A DNA stretch of 18,717 bases, taken from NCBI GenBank assembly GCA_023415595.1, contig JAEZJW010000059.1, positions 1 through 18,717 on the forward strand, read 5' to 3'. Position 1 is the first letter of the stretch; every line of letters begins with the position of its first letter. The DNA comes from Bacillota bacterium. GTDB lineage: Bacteria; Bacillota; Clostridia; Lachnospirales; Lachnospiraceae. A program made the translations under genes and the position numbers. The notes beneath the pieces are model-generated. The model did no database searches and had not been told where the DNA came from. It saw only the letters and a list, made by a program, of their open reading frames with translations. Below, piece by piece: positions 1-8,421 of the stretch.

Positions 1-118
1 GGAAGAACTGAAGGAGAAGGCGGATGCTGTGATTGACAGTAATATCAATGACGGAGTTGCACTTTGGTTGAAATTTAATGCGAAGAAGGAGGGCGAAGCC
101 ATTGAACAGAATATCTGA
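1..118 (+). CDS. C-terminal end of an unrecognised protein (5' truncated)
   Basis: An open frame from base 2 runs 38 codons to a TGA at 116-118; the start lies outside the window. The visible tail is charged and helical, beginning EELKEKADAVIDSN and ending EGEAIEQNI. No family can be assigned from so short a piece. Its last 17 bases overlap the start of the next gene, whose ribosome binding site lies inside this frame, so the two are probably translationally coupled. This could be a chance open frame, but continuity to the window edge and the coupling argue for a real gene. Confidence 0.55.
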   Translation, partial: EELKEKADAVIDSNINDGVALWLKFNAKKEGEAIEQNI

Positions 119-830
119 TAGAATTTATTATCTTCCCTATGATCAGAAAACCGACCGTCCCAATCTCGGATATATCCGGGGTGATAAGTATTCCCTTATG
201 ATTGATGCAGGGAATTCTGTGGAGCATGTAAAGCTATTTATGGAGGAGCTGGAGAAGGAAGGCTTGAAGAAACCTGATTTTGTAGGTATTACTCACTGGC
301 ACTGGGATCACACCTATGGTCTTCATGCGGTTAAGGCTGTCTCCATCGCCTGCCGTAAAACCAATGATTTGCTGATTAACATGTCGGGCTGGTCTTTCAG
401 TGACGAAGCCATGGAAGCAAGAATTCAAAGCGGCGAAGATATTCGTTTTTGTACCGATATGATCAAAAAGGAATATCCCGATCGAAATGAAATCCGTATC
501 GTTCCCGCAGATATCGTGTTCGAGGAAGATTTGAAATTAGATCTAGGCGGCATCACCTGCCATATGCTACGTATAGGGGGCTCCCATTCGGAGGACAGCG
601 TGATCTTCTATCTGCCCGAGGAGAAATTCATTTTTATTGGGGATAGTGATTCAGAAGACCTTCATCACGGAGAACCAAAATATTACCCTGAGCTGCTACA
701 TAAATATTATAACGATCTTAAGGGTTTGGATTTTAATTATTCTCTTCACGGTCACTGGACTCCTCAGACCAGGGAGGAACAGCTATCCTTCCTAGAGGAA
801 GAACTGAATAAGTTTAATGATGCCACCTGA
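102..830 (+). CDS. MBL-fold metallo-hydrolase
   Basis: A 242-residue metallo-beta-lactamase-fold hydrolase, probably a cytoplasmic zinc or di-iron enzyme; the substrate cannot be told from sequence. The metal motif HWHWDH is at residues 65-70. Further candidate ligands are H162 in GGSHSED, D181 in IFIGDSDSED and H216/H218 in SLHGHW, so the metal centre looks complete. I chose the TTG at 102 because AAGGAGG at 86-92 stands nine bases upstream. The ATG at 78 would add an Arg-rich extension encoded by the ribosome binding site itself. The start overlaps the upstream gene by 17 bases, suggesting coupling. No signal peptide is visible. The family call is firm; glyoxalase II-like or lactonase-like roles are only possibilities. 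Confidence 0.88.
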   Translation: MNRISDRIYYLPYDQKTDRPNLGYIRGDKYSLMIDAGNSVEHVKLFMEELEKEGLKKPDFVGITHWHWDHTYGLHAVKAVSIACRKTNDLLINMSGWSFSDEAMEARIQSGEDIRFCTDMIKKEYPDRNEIRIVPADIVFEEDLKLDLGGITCHMLRIGGSHSEDSVIFYLPEEKFIFIGDSDSEDLHHGEPKYYPELLHKYYNDLKGLDFNYSLHGHWTPQTREEQLSFLEEELNKFNDAT

Positions 831-948
831 TTGTATATACAGGATTAAAATCACCTTTCTTCTATAAAGCGTGCTATGATTGATCAGGATTGGGTATACT
901 AGGTATTAACGTAGAATTAATCCGCATTTCGGAAGGAGGAATACTGAT

Positions 949-1797
949 ATGAATAGTGTTCAAGACAGTTACGTTTTATCCAACGGTGTGAAAATACCCT
1001 GTGTTGGTTTTGGAACTTGGAAACTCCTCAATGACGATTATACTGTTGATATTGTAAAAACAGCCATTGACTCTGGCTACCGCCATATCGATACCGCATA
1101 TGCCTATCAGAACGAGGCTGCTGTAGGTAAGGCTATCCGTGGGTGCGGACTGAAAAGAAGTGAATTATTCATCACCAGTAAACTGGATAACCCCGATCAT
1201 GGCTATGAGAATACCCTGAAGGCATTTGAGCTAACCATGTATAATCTTGGGCTCGAATATCTGGATCTCTATCTGATACACTGGCCCAGACCTGCACAGT
1301 TTCATGATAACTGGAAGGAAATGAATGAGGGCAGTTGGAAGGCCTTTGAAGAATTATATCAAGCCGGAAAAATCAAAGCCATCGGAGTCAGCAACTTCCT
1401 GGATCATCATTTGGATGCAATCTTAGAATCAGCAAAGATTGCCCCAATGGTGGACCAACTCGAGCTGCATCCCCAATATGTCCAGAGAGAAGCAGTTACC
1501 TATTGTAAGGACCACAGAATGATCGTAGAAGCCTGGAGTCCGTTGATCAAGGGGCATTTGGAGCACCCTCTCCTGATTGAGACCGCTAAGAAGTATCACA
1601 AAACTGTGGCCCAGCTTCTTCTTCGATGGAGTATTCAGCATGGTTTCCTTCCGTTGCCGAAGGCTTCCACAGCAGACAGGATTCGGGAGAATGCAGATAT
1701 CTTTGATTTTGAAATCACGGAGGAGGATATCGAAGCCTTAAAAGCACTGGAACCCATAGGCCGCACAGGTCCCCATCCGGACACTGCAGTTTTTTAA
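949..1797 (+). CDS. Aldo/keto reductase
   Basis: A 282-residue NADPH-dependent oxidoreductase of the aldo/keto reductase superfamily, resembling the bacterial 2,5-diketo-D-gluconate reductase group (AKR5-like). The catalytic tetrad is present: D48 in YRHIDTAYAY, Y53, K78 in ITSKLDN and H111 in LIHWPRP. The C-terminal cofactor region reads LPLPKAS followed by the usual R-x-x-E/N segment. Length matches the family. GGAAGGAGGA at 931-940 precedes the ATG at a good distance. A TATACT at 895-900 could be a -10 box, but no convincing -35 accompanies it. It stands alone, facing the minus-strand phosphatase gene. The true substrate (aldehyde, keto-sugar or xenobiotic) is not determinable here. Confidence 0.93.
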   Translation: MNSVQDSYVLSNGVKIPCVGFGTWKLLNDDYTVDIVKTAIDSGYRHIDTAYAYQNEAAVGKAIRGCGLKRSELFITSKLDNPDHGYENTLKAFELTMYNLGLEYLDLYLIHWPRPAQFHDNWKEMNEGSWKAFEELYQAGKIKAIGVSNFLDHHLDAILESAKIAPMVDQLELHPQYVQREAVTYCKDHRMIVEAWSPLIKGHLEHPLLIETAKKYHKTVAQLLLRWSIQHGFLPLPKASTADRIRENADIFDFEITEEDIEALKALEPIGRTGPHPDTAVF

Positions 1798-1821
1798 CTT
1801 AATAAGAAAAAGCAAAAATTA

Positions 1822-1860
1822 TGCCCGCAGCAGTTTGAAGATAACATACTGCTGCGGGCA
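1822..1860 (-). terminator. Rho-independent terminator between convergent genes
   Basis: A perfect 13-bp GC-rich inverted repeat (1822-1834 with 1848-1860) has a 13-nt loop. On the minus strand it is followed by AATTTTTGCTTTTT, so it ends the asnA-phosphatase transcript. A second hairpin (1871-1880 with 1890-1899, one wobble pair) stands next to it and may help stop plus-strand transcripts from the reductase gene. Confidence 0.8.
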
Positions 1861-1908
1861 ATTCATGATTAAAGAATGCCTGCCAGGCTGGTATTCTTTA
1901 ATGTTTAA

Positions 1909-2535
1909 TCAATTCTTACGCAAAAGCTCCGAATGGTTCTCCAGATGGGCATGATCATTAAAACGTTCCAGATAAAAGCGGTCATTCTCCGGGTTATATA
2001 CCAGCCCAGTGATACTGGTATTCTCCAAGGATACTCCAAACAGGAAACGTTTCGCCTGAGTCTTGCCAAAAAGTGCAGCAAGAAGGACCCGGATGACACC
2101 GCCATGGGTCACAATTACGATATTCTTCTTACCACTCTGAAGAATCTCCTGTAGGATGGGCATAGCTCTTTCATATACTGAGGTACCATTTTCTCCTCCC
2201 GGATATGGGATATCATCAAGGAGCTTATACTGCTCTTCTTTGAACTCACGAAAATGTTCCCAAATATATTGTTCTGTCATGCCCGTCAGTAAACCGAAGG
2301 ATATTTCCTGCAGCTCCTCTCGAATGATAATCGGAAGCTTCAGTCCCTGATTGAGGATTTCCGCCGTCTGTTTCGCCCGGATCAGGTGACTGCAATATAG
2401 AGCGTCAATCGGATAACTCTCCAGACGCTTCCTAAGTAATTCTGTCTGTGATTGGCCAATGGAAGAGAGCTCCACATCCACATTACAGAGAGTACTGTTT
2501 TGTCTGCCATGACGTATGAGATATAAATTTATCAT
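1909..2535 (-). CDS. Histidine phosphatase family protein (phosphoglycerate mutase-like)
   Basis: A 208-residue member of the histidine phosphatase (branch 1) superfamily. The phosphorylated histidine is H9 in LIRHGRQ, with the second catalytic His at H144 in IVTHGGVIRVLL and the family segment HLIRAKQTAEIL at 50-61. The size fits CobC/PhoE-type small phosphatases better than glycolytic mutase, but the substrate is open. It begins 13 bases after the asnA stop. Its ribosome binding site TAAGGAG includes the asnA stop codon, so it is almost certainly the second gene of an asnA operon and translationally coupled. A strong terminator follows. Cytoplasmic; no signal peptide. Confidence 0.9.
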   Translation of the reverse strand: MINLYLIRHGRQNSTLCNVDVELSSIGQSQTELLRKRLESYPIDALYCSHLIRAKQTAEILNQGLKLPIIIREELQEISFGLLTGMTEQYIWEHFREFKEEQYKLLDDIPYPGGENGTSVYERAMPILQEILQSGKKNIVIVTHGGVIRVLLAALFGKTQAKRFLFGVSLENTSITGLVYNPENDRFYLERFNDHAHLENHSELLRKN

Positions 2536-2548
2536 TTGTCCTTGCTCC

Positions 2549-3556
2549 TTACAGGAGATCCAGCCCCTTCTGCTCTGCTGCTTCGATTACCTCTGCCGGC
2601 CATACAGAGGATTGCACTTCCCCGATATGTGCCTTGCGCAGATAGAACATACAGATTCTGGACTGTCCGATTCCTCCGCCAATGGTATACGGAAGCTCTT
2701 TGTTAATTAATGCCTTCTGGAAGGGAAGCTCTGCCCGATCCAGGCAATTACTGATCTTAAGCTGCTCCAGCAGGGAATCCTCATCCACACGGATACCCAT
2801 GGAGGACAGCTCCAAGGCGATATCCAGAACAGGATAATATACGATGATATCTCCGTTTAATTTCCAGTCATCATAGTCCGGTGCTCTGCCGTCATGCCTT
2901 TCTCCTGAAGCGAGTGCTCCTCCGATCTGCATAATGAAGACAGCACCCTTCTCCTTTGCTATCTCATACTCTCTCTCCTTCGGAGTAAGCTTCGGGAAAC
3001 GATCCTCAAGCTCCTGGGAGGTTACAAAGGTAATATGATCCGGGAGAATCTCCTTCACATGATCATACATGACTGCCACATACTTTTCCGTATTGCGCAG
3101 TGCCTTATATACTCTGTTAACGATACTCTTTAAGGTATCTACATTACGGTCACATTTTTCGATTACCATTTCCCAGTCCCACTGGTCCACGTAGATGGAA
3201 TGGATATTATCCGTCTCTTCGTCCCGGCGGATGGCATTCATATCGGTGTAAAGGCCTTCCCCAAGCATAAATCCATAACGCTTTAAAGCCTGTCTTTTCC
3301 ACTTTGCGAGGGAGTGTACTATCTCAACGACTGCTTCGTCCTGCTCCTTAATACCGAAGCTGACCGGCCGTTCTACACCATTTAAGTTATCATTCAGTCC
3401 GGTCTCCGGCTTAACAAATAACGGTGCAGATACCCTGGTAAGATTAAGCTGCTTCGCCAGCTCTCTCTCAAAAAAATCCTTTACGTATTTAATTCCGATC
3501 TCAGTTTCTTTAATATCCAGTATCGGCTGATAGCCGTCAGGAATCATTAACTTCAT
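2549..3556 (-). CDS. asnA: Aspartate--ammonia ligase (asparagine synthetase A)
   Basis: Makes L-asparagine from aspartate, ammonia and ATP, releasing AMP and pyrophosphate. The 335-residue product fits AsnA (about 330). It opens MKLMIPDGYQPILDIKETE, contains the characteristic FGIKEQDEAVVEIVHSLAKW segment and LYTDMNAIRRDE. It ends with the class-II-synthetase-like IGGGIGQSRICMFYL motif. The start chosen is the ATG at 3554-3556, with GGGAGGT at 3562-3568. An in-frame TTG at 3571 lies upstream of that ribosome binding site and is unlikely. A near-consensus promoter and a palindrome lie just upstream. The leader is far too short for a T-box, so control is more likely by a DNA-binding protein. 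Confidence 0.97.
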   Translation of the reverse strand: MKLMIPDGYQPILDIKETEIGIKYVKDFFERELAKQLNLTRVSAPLFVKPETGLNDNLNGVERPVSFGIKEQDEAVVEIVHSLAKWKRQALKRYGFMLGEGLYTDMNAIRRDEETDNIHSIYVDQWDWEMVIEKCDRNVDTLKSIVNRVYKALRNTEKYVAVMYDHVKEILPDHITFVTSQELEDRFPKLTPKEREYEIAKEKGAVFIMQIGGALASGERHDGRAPDYDDWKLNGDIIVYYPVLDIALELSSMGIRVDEDSLLEQLKISNCLDRAELPFQKALINKELPYTIGGGIGQSRICMFYLRKAHIGEVQSSVWPAEVIEAAEQKGLDLL

Positions 3557-3582
3557 GAACCTACCTCCCAAACATCGACTGT

Positions 3583-3598
3583 TGTGCTATGTAGCACA
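3583..3598. promoter_or_regulatory. Operator-like palindrome over the asnA transcription start
   Basis: TGTGCTATGTAGCACA is a 7-bp perfect inverted repeat with a 2-base centre. It begins at the last base of the asnA -10 box and covers the predicted transcription start, the classic position for a repressor site. The cognate regulator is unknown; an amino-acid or nitrogen-responsive regulator is an inference. Confidence 0.5.
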
Positions 3599-3626
3599 TT
3601 TTACAAGTTTATTCCTATTTTGTCAA
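3598..3626 (-). promoter_or_regulatory. SigA-type promoter of asnA operon
   Basis: On the minus strand a perfect TTGACA (3621-3626) is separated by exactly 17 bases from TAAAAT (3598-3603). It points at asnA, with a predicted leader of about 35 nt before the start codon. Confidence 0.82.
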
Positions 3627-3643
3627 TCACTTAACAAACCGTC

Positions 3644-3967
3644 CTACTGGCTGCGCTGCTTCCGGTTCGATTCATAGATATCATTATAAACAGACAGCAT
3701 AATGGTAAATACATCATTATCGATTAACCCTCGCTTGTTGGAGTATTCTACCAGATAACAGGAGTAGGCAACAAATTTATAATGCTGGAATAAAACATTG
3801 AAGTTCTCCATATCATAATATTTCTTTATGATATTCCAATTATAATCGGATAGCTCCTTCACGGTTTCATCTGGTTTATCCTTAAGGATATCCTTCATTT
3901 CATCAAAATTAGAATTGATAAACAGTTCCTTTAAGTATAGGTCCAAGGTTCCCAATTCTTCATTCAT
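3644..3967 (-). CDS. Hypothetical protein, small and soluble
   Basis: A 107-residue protein that I do not recognise. It is acidic and helical, beginning MNEELGTLDLYLKELF and ending YESNRKQRSQ, with many Tyr, Asn and Asp residues and no membrane segment or signal peptide. The start is the ATG at 3965-3967, behind GGAGG eight bases upstream. An ATG 15 bases further upstream lies before that site and is less likely. It has its own promoter (4097-4126) and ends just before the asnA promoter, so it appears monocistronic. Coding is supported by the ribosome binding site and promoter spacing. No function is suggested by the neighbours. Confidence 0.72.
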   Translation of the reverse strand: MNEELGTLDLYLKELFINSNFDEMKDILKDKPDETVKELSDYNWNIIKKYYDMENFNVLFQHYKFVAYSCYLVEYSNKRGLIDNDVFTIMLSVYNDIYESNRKQRSQ

Positions 3968-4096
3968 TCTCTTTCCCTCCATTCGAAAATAAACTAATAG
4001 CCTGTTTTATCGCTAAGCTTTATCACCGTCATTCGAAACATCAACTAAGATTATTATTCGTACTATTTAAGTTTCTAGTCATATGGTTCGCTTAAC

Positions 4097-4126
4097 ATTG
4101 TAGCATGTGCCCGGTATATAATTCAA
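4097..4126 (-). promoter_or_regulatory. Promoter for the small hypothetical gene
   Basis: Minus-strand TTGAAT (4121-4126), an 18-base spacer, and TACAAT (4097-4102). The predicted transcript has a leader of about 120 nt before the gene ending at 3644; no recognised riboswitch was seen in it. Confidence 0.6.
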
Positions 4127-4197
4127 GAACCCGGAAGAAATTTGCCCGAGGATGGACTATTAATGATTTCAAGCAGATATTCATTATTCATGTAATC

Positions 4198-4255
4198 AAA
4201 AATAGCCCCATCTCCGGTAACTGGCATGATCTTAATCATTTCCACGCACCGGAGA
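4198..4255 (-). terminator. Probable terminator of the sugar-transport operon
   Basis: TCTCCGGT (4211-4218) pairs perfectly with ACCGGAGA (4248-4255). A second inner stem, ATGAT/ATCAT, closes a CTTA loop. Reading the minus strand, a TTTTT run (4198-4202) follows about eight bases after the stem. It lies some 70 bases beyond the permease stop. The gap before the U-run makes it imperfect. Confidence 0.5.
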
Positions 4256-4322
4256 CAGAGCCATAAATCAAATTCTTTGTTGGATGATATGTATAGGGAT
4301 TATTACATCACATCATACCGTA

Positions 4323-5495
4323 TTAGTTGCTTTTCTTCTTAGATACTACGTCAAATATTACTGCTCCCAGAAGAACGCCGCCTTTAACCACCTTCTGCCA
4401 GTTGGCATCCACACCCATGATACTCATACCAAGGTTGATGACACCCATTAGCAAAGCACCGATGATAACTCCGGATACCTTACCGATACCGCCATAAGCG
4501 GAGGCACCACCGATGAAGCAAGAACCAATTGCATCGAGCTCATAGTTCTGACCGTAGGAAGGCTGTGCCGAAGTCAGGCGGGCAATGGTCATCATACCTG
4601 CCAAAGCTGATAAGAAGCCCATATTGGTATATGCCAGGAAGTATATTCTGTTCGTATTAATACCGGAAAGCTTTGTTGCTTTTTCATTACCGCCAACTGC
4701 GTAAAAATGACGACCGACTGTTGTTTTTGAGGTGATATAACCATAGACCAGGACAACAATAACTACAATAACCAGGGCAGTAGGAATACCTCTGTATCTT
4801 GACAGCTGATAGGTAAAGGCTAAGATAACAGCTGAAATGATAACTGACTTAGCAAGCATATTCACCATGGGTTCCATTTCATAGCCTTTTTTAGCTTTTT
4901 TTATTCTGCTTTGAATCTGAAGCACCAGATAAAGCACACAGGCAATCACACCAGCCAGCATGGCTGTTAAATTGAAGCCTTCAACTTTGAAGAAGTCAGG
5001 AATATAGCAGTCCGCTCCGCCGCCAAACAGCTTGATAAAGGTTGTATTTGTTAAGGAAACAGTTAATCCGTCCAAAACAACATTCGAAAGTCCTCTGAAG
5101 ATTAACATACCAGCTAAAGTAGTGATAAACGGAGGAATACGTACATATGCAATCCAGAAGCCCTGCCAAGCACCAATCGCAATACCAAGAATCAGCATAA
5201 AGATAACTGCGATGACCCAATTCACATCTTTATTTTCCATCAGGGTTGCTCCGGTAGCACCAACGAAGCAAACAATGGACCCTACGGACAGATCGATATT
5301 ACCACCCGTCAGGATACAAAGCAGCATACCGGTTGCTAAGATGAATACATACGCATTCTGAGAGATTAAGTTACTGACATTCTGCGGGAGCATGATCTTC
5401 CCACCGGTCTTCCAGACAAAGAATGCAGTAATTATGATTAATGCAATCACCATCGTGTTTGCTTTAATAAATGATAATACTTTTGCTTTGTTCAT
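4323..5495 (-). CDS. mmsB: Multiple-monosaccharide ABC transporter permease (MmsB/GguB-like)
   Basis: A 390-residue polytopic inner-membrane permease of the ribose/xylose/galactose (RbsC/XylH) family, longer than RbsC and like GguB/XylH. It has many hydrophobic spans, the conserved GGNIDLSVGS motif after about residue 63, and a C-terminal end GVDANWQKVVKGGVLLGAVI typical of the family. It would form the channel for the sugar delivered by ChvE. It starts three bases after the mmsA stop; its ribosome binding site AAAGGAG lies at the end of mmsA, indicating tight coupling. Because mmsA has an in-frame stop well upstream, polarity could reduce its expression. Pentose versus broad aldose specificity cannot be decided here. 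Confidence 0.92.
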   Translation of the reverse strand: MNKAKVLSFIKANTMVIALIIITAFFVWKTGGKIMLPQNVSNLISQNAYVFILATGMLLCILTGGNIDLSVGSIVCFVGATGATLMENKDVNWVIAVIFMLILGIAIGAWQGFWIAYVRIPPFITTLAGMLIFRGLSNVVLDGLTVSLTNTTFIKLFGGGADCYIPDFFKVEGFNLTAMLAGVIACVLYLVLQIQSRIKKAKKGYEMEPMVNMLAKSVIISAVILAFTYQLSRYRGIPTALVIVVIVVLVYGYITSKTTVGRHFYAVGGNEKATKLSGINTNRIYFLAYTNMGFLSALAGMMTIARLTSAQPSYGQNYELDAIGSCFIGGASAYGGIGKVSGVIIGALLMGVINLGMSIMGVDANWQKVVKGGVLLGAVIFDVVSKKKSN

Positions 5496-5498
5496 TGT

Positions 5499-7040
5499 TT
5501 ACGCTCCTTTATTGCTTGATTTCAAAATATGCGCCATAATATTTTCCTGAGTTGCTCCCGTTCCTTCTACTTCACCGACAATTTTGCCGCTTTCCATAAT
5601 ATAAATACGGTCACACATACCGATTACTTCTGCAAGCTCTGACGAAATCACGATGACCGATCTGCCTTCAGCAACTAAGCGGTTAATAATACAGTAAATC
5701 TCATATTTTGCACCTACGTCAATACCTCTGGTAGGTTCATCCAATATCAGAATATCCGGATCTGCATACATCCATTTTGCTAATAGTACCTTCTGCTGGT
5801 TACCACCACTTAAGTTACCAACATTCTGTTCTACGGTCGGACATTTAATGTTCAGCTTCTCCCTTTGATCCTGAGCTACTTTATACTCTTTATCTTCATC
5901 AATAACGCCTCGGTTACTAACACCGGATAAGTTAGCCAGGGTAGTATTATGCTTGATGGAATTAGACAGAATGAGTCCGTTTCCTTTACGATCCTCGGTC
6001 ACATAGGCCAGTTTATGTTGGATAGCAGAGCTTACATCCTTCAGATGAACTTCTTTCCCATTGATCTTGATTCTGCCCGAGATGTTCGTGCCATAGCTTT
6101 TACCGAAGACACTCATCGCCAGCTCTGTCCGGCCGGCGCCCATAAGGCCGGCTATACCAACCACTTCACCCTTCTTAACCTTCATGCTGACATGATCAAC
6201 TACCTTATGGTCATCGTAGATCGGATGATACACATTCCAGTCCTCGATTTCCAGCGCTATATCACCGATATTTTTCTGCTCTCTTTTCGGGAAACGATCG
6301 GATATACTTCTTCCAACCATGCCCTTAATGATCCTGTCCTCCGTGATGGTATCCACATTTTTGTAAAGCGTTTCAATGGTAGAACCATCGCGGATGATTG
6401 TAATGCTATCAGCGATATAGGATATCTCATTTAGCTTGTGGGATATGAGAATAGAAGTCATACCCTCTTTTTTAAATTGCAACAGTAAATCCAGGAGTGC
6501 CTTCGAATCCTTCTCATTCAAGGAAGCAGTCGGCTCATCCAGGATCAGCAGCTTCGCATTCTTTGCCAGAGCCTTCGCTATCTCAACCAGCTGCTGCTTA
6601 CCGACACCAATATCTTTAATCAGGGTTCTTGATGATTCCTGAAGTCCTACGATCCGGAGATACTTATCCGCTTTATCATAGGTTTCATTCCAGTCTATCG
6701 CAAATGCTTTTCCTCATTCATTTCCGAGGAACATATTTTCACCGATTGTCATATAGGGAACTAACGCTAATTCCTGATGTATGATTACAATACGCTTTTC
6801 TTCACTGTCCTTAATATTAGTAAAATGGCATGTCTTGCCATCATAAAGCACCTCTCCCTCATAGGATCCATAAGGATAGATGCCGCTTAAAACATTCATC
6901 AGTGTGGATTTACCAGCACCATTCTCACCTACGAGCGTGTGGATTTCGCCCTCTTCAACTTTTAAGTTAACGTTATCAAGTGCTTTAACGCCAGGGAAAG
7001 TTTTGGTGATATTTTTCATTTCGAGTAATACTTTCGCCAA
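5499..7040 (-). pseudogene. mmsA: Sugar ABC transporter ATPase MmsA, interrupted by an in-frame TGA
   Basis: The reading frame encodes a 513-codon double-ATPase subunit like MglA/XylG/GguA that would power sugar import. NBD1 has Walker A GENGAGKST (38-46), ABC signature VGKQQLVEIAKAL and Walker B LLILDEPT. NBD2 has the degenerate Walker A GLMGAGRTE, signature NLSGGNQQKVLLAKW and Walker B ILILDEPTRG. Codon 109 is TGA (6714-6716), between FLGNE and GKAFAIDW. Homologues usually have Arg here (GNER), which fits a single CGA or AGA to TGA change. The frame is otherwise intact on both sides with no shift. The start is TTG at 7038-7040 behind GGAGGGGG. It could be a real nonsense mutation, a sequencing error or, less likely, readthrough. 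No good in-frame restart restores NBD1. Confidence 0.88.
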
Positions 7041-7082
7041 TTGTATCCCCCTCCAAATTCCTAAACAGATTAATTTACAACG

Positions 7083-7123
7083 AAAAAATGCAGGTTTTCA
7101 TTGTAGTACCTTTCATACCTGCA
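7083..7123 (-). terminator. Terminator-like hairpin in the mmsA leader
   Basis: TGCAGGT (7089-7095) pairs with ACCTGCA (7117-7123) across a 21-nt loop. On the minus strand it is followed at once by six T (7083-7088), about 40 nt before the mmsA start codon. It may attenuate read-through from chvE into mmsA-mmsB. The stem is short for its loop, so confidence is moderate. Confidence 0.42.
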
Positions 7124-7183
7124 AATACCGGCCGATCTATTGCATGATTATTTTATTTATATGATAGACTATAATCAAGTACG

Positions 7184-7280
7184 CTCTGGCGTAATTGCGC
7201 ATGCGCATCCGCCGGAGGCATATCATCAGCGGGGGCATCCCCCTGATGATAATACAGGCAGGATGTTATCCTGCCTGTAT
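7184..7280. repeat. Cluster of three adjacent hairpins after chvE
   Basis: Three stem-loops stand side by side just past the chvE stop. They are 7184-7191 with 7210-7217 (8 bp, one wobble), 7221-7235 with 7239-7251 (8+5 bp, 2-base bulge), and 7252-7264 with 7268-7280 (13 bp perfect, GTT loop). None has a U-run on the minus strand, so they look like 3' mRNA stabilisers or processing sites rather than terminators. Such structures commonly let the binding-protein message outnumber that of the membrane components. Confidence 0.6.
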
Positions 7281-7305
7281 ATTAGCTATAGCAATTACTT
7301 TAGGA

Positions 7306-8388
7306 TTACTTTAACTGATCTTCTGTATAATATCCGGAATCGATTAACAGTGTCTTGTAGTTATTAACATCTGCAAATACAGGCTCGCAAAGGAAGGAAG
7401 GAACAATACCCTTACCATTATCATAATCGGTAGTATTATTTACTTCAGCCTTTTCACCCTTCATGATAGCATCTACCATCTTAACAACCTGAGTTGCTAA
7501 GGTACGGGTATCCTTGAAGATTGACATGGACTGTTTTCCAGCAAGCATATTCTTAACGGCAGCAATGTCGCAGTCCTGACCAGTCAGAATAGGATACTTA
7601 CCGGTATAGGATGCTGTTAAAGCATTTGCAACACCAAGTGCTGTTGAATCGTTAGAAGCCATAACTGCATCAAGCTGTGTGCCATCTGCATAGAAGGAAG
7701 AAATGATGTTTTCCATTCTGGTCTGAGCGTTCTCTGTTTTCCAACCAGCGGTTGCAACAGCAGCGAAATCAGTCTGACCGGACTTAACTACTAATTTACC
7801 TGCTTCAATGTAAGGATTCAGAACATCCATTGCACCATTGAAGAAGAATTTAGCATTGTTATCACCAGGGTCACCGGTAATCAGCTCGATATTGAAAGGA
7901 CCAGCAGCATTCTTAAGGTCTAATGCTGTTTCGATGTACTGACCCTGCTTTGTACCAACCATGTAGTTATCGAAGGTTGCATAGTAGGAAACAGCGTCTG
8001 TGTTCATGATCAAACGGTCATAAGCGATAACAGGAATGTTCTTTGCTTTAGCCTGAGCTAAAACGGTTCCAAGGGAATCACCATCGATGGAAGCGATAAC
8101 TAAAGCGCTTACATTGCTAGCGATCATGTTCTCGATCTGAGAAACCTGAGTCGGGATATCATCATCTGCATACTGCAGATCTACCTTATATCCAGCTGCC
8201 TCTAATTCCTTCTTCATATTAGCGCCATCCTGGTTCCAACGCTGTAATGTCTTTGTCGGCATACAAACACCGATGGTCTTGTCTCCGCCCTTAGCGCCGG
8301 TTGCTGCATCATCTTTCTTGCCGCATGCTACTAACATGGAAGCAACCATAGCGACACAAAGAAGAATACCTATTAACTTTTTCTTCAT
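7306..8388 (-). CDS. chvE: ChvE-like multiple-monosaccharide-binding lipoprotein
   Basis: A 360-residue substrate-binding lipoprotein anchored outside the membrane. The signal peptide MKKKLIGILLCVAMVASM is followed by lipobox LVAC (Cys22). The mature protein matches the ChvE group closely: IGVCMPTKTLQRWNQDG, YADDDIPTQVSQIENM, VIAYDRLIMNTDAVSYYATF, GDPGDNNAKFFFNGAMDVL and a C-terminal SGYYTEDQLK. Family knowledge points to binding of aldoses such as galactose, glucose, arabinose or xylose. RBS GGGAGGA precedes the ATG. It is the first of the chvE-mmsA-mmsB set, separated from mmsA by a hairpin-rich gap and preceded by a long palindromic leader. Expression is probably activated by the YesN-type regulator encoded upstream. 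Confidence 0.94.
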   Translation of the reverse strand: MKKKLIGILLCVAMVASMLVACGKKDDAATGAKGGDKTIGVCMPTKTLQRWNQDGANMKKELEAAGYKVDLQYADDDIPTQVSQIENMIASNVSALVIASIDGDSLGTVLAQAKAKNIPVIAYDRLIMNTDAVSYYATFDNYMVGTKQGQYIETALDLKNAAGPFNIELITGDPGDNNAKFFFNGAMDVLNPYIEAGKLVVKSGQTDFAAVATAGWKTENAQTRMENIISSFYADGTQLDAVMASNDSTALGVANALTASYTGKYPILTGQDCDIAAVKNMLAGKQSMSIFKDTRTLATQVVKMVDAIMKGEKAEVNNTTDYDNGKGIVPSFLCEPVFADVNNYKTLLIDSGYYTEDQLK

Positions 8389-8421
8389 ACAATAAATCCT
8401 CCCTTTAATTTGTTATTACTA

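Noticed and set aside
4123..4299. A 58-codon minus-strand open frame after mmsB that reads like protein (FDLWLCLRCVEMIKIMPVTG).
   Set aside because: It has no plausible start with a ribosome binding site, it is bounded upstream by a stop, and it contains the probable transporter terminator. It may be a gene relic, but this cannot be supported.
5499..6521. A separate 340-residue ATPase starting at TTG 6521.
   Set aside because: This start lies inside the conserved LDEPTASLNEKDS segment without a ribosome binding site. It is the continuation of mmsA after the in-frame TGA.
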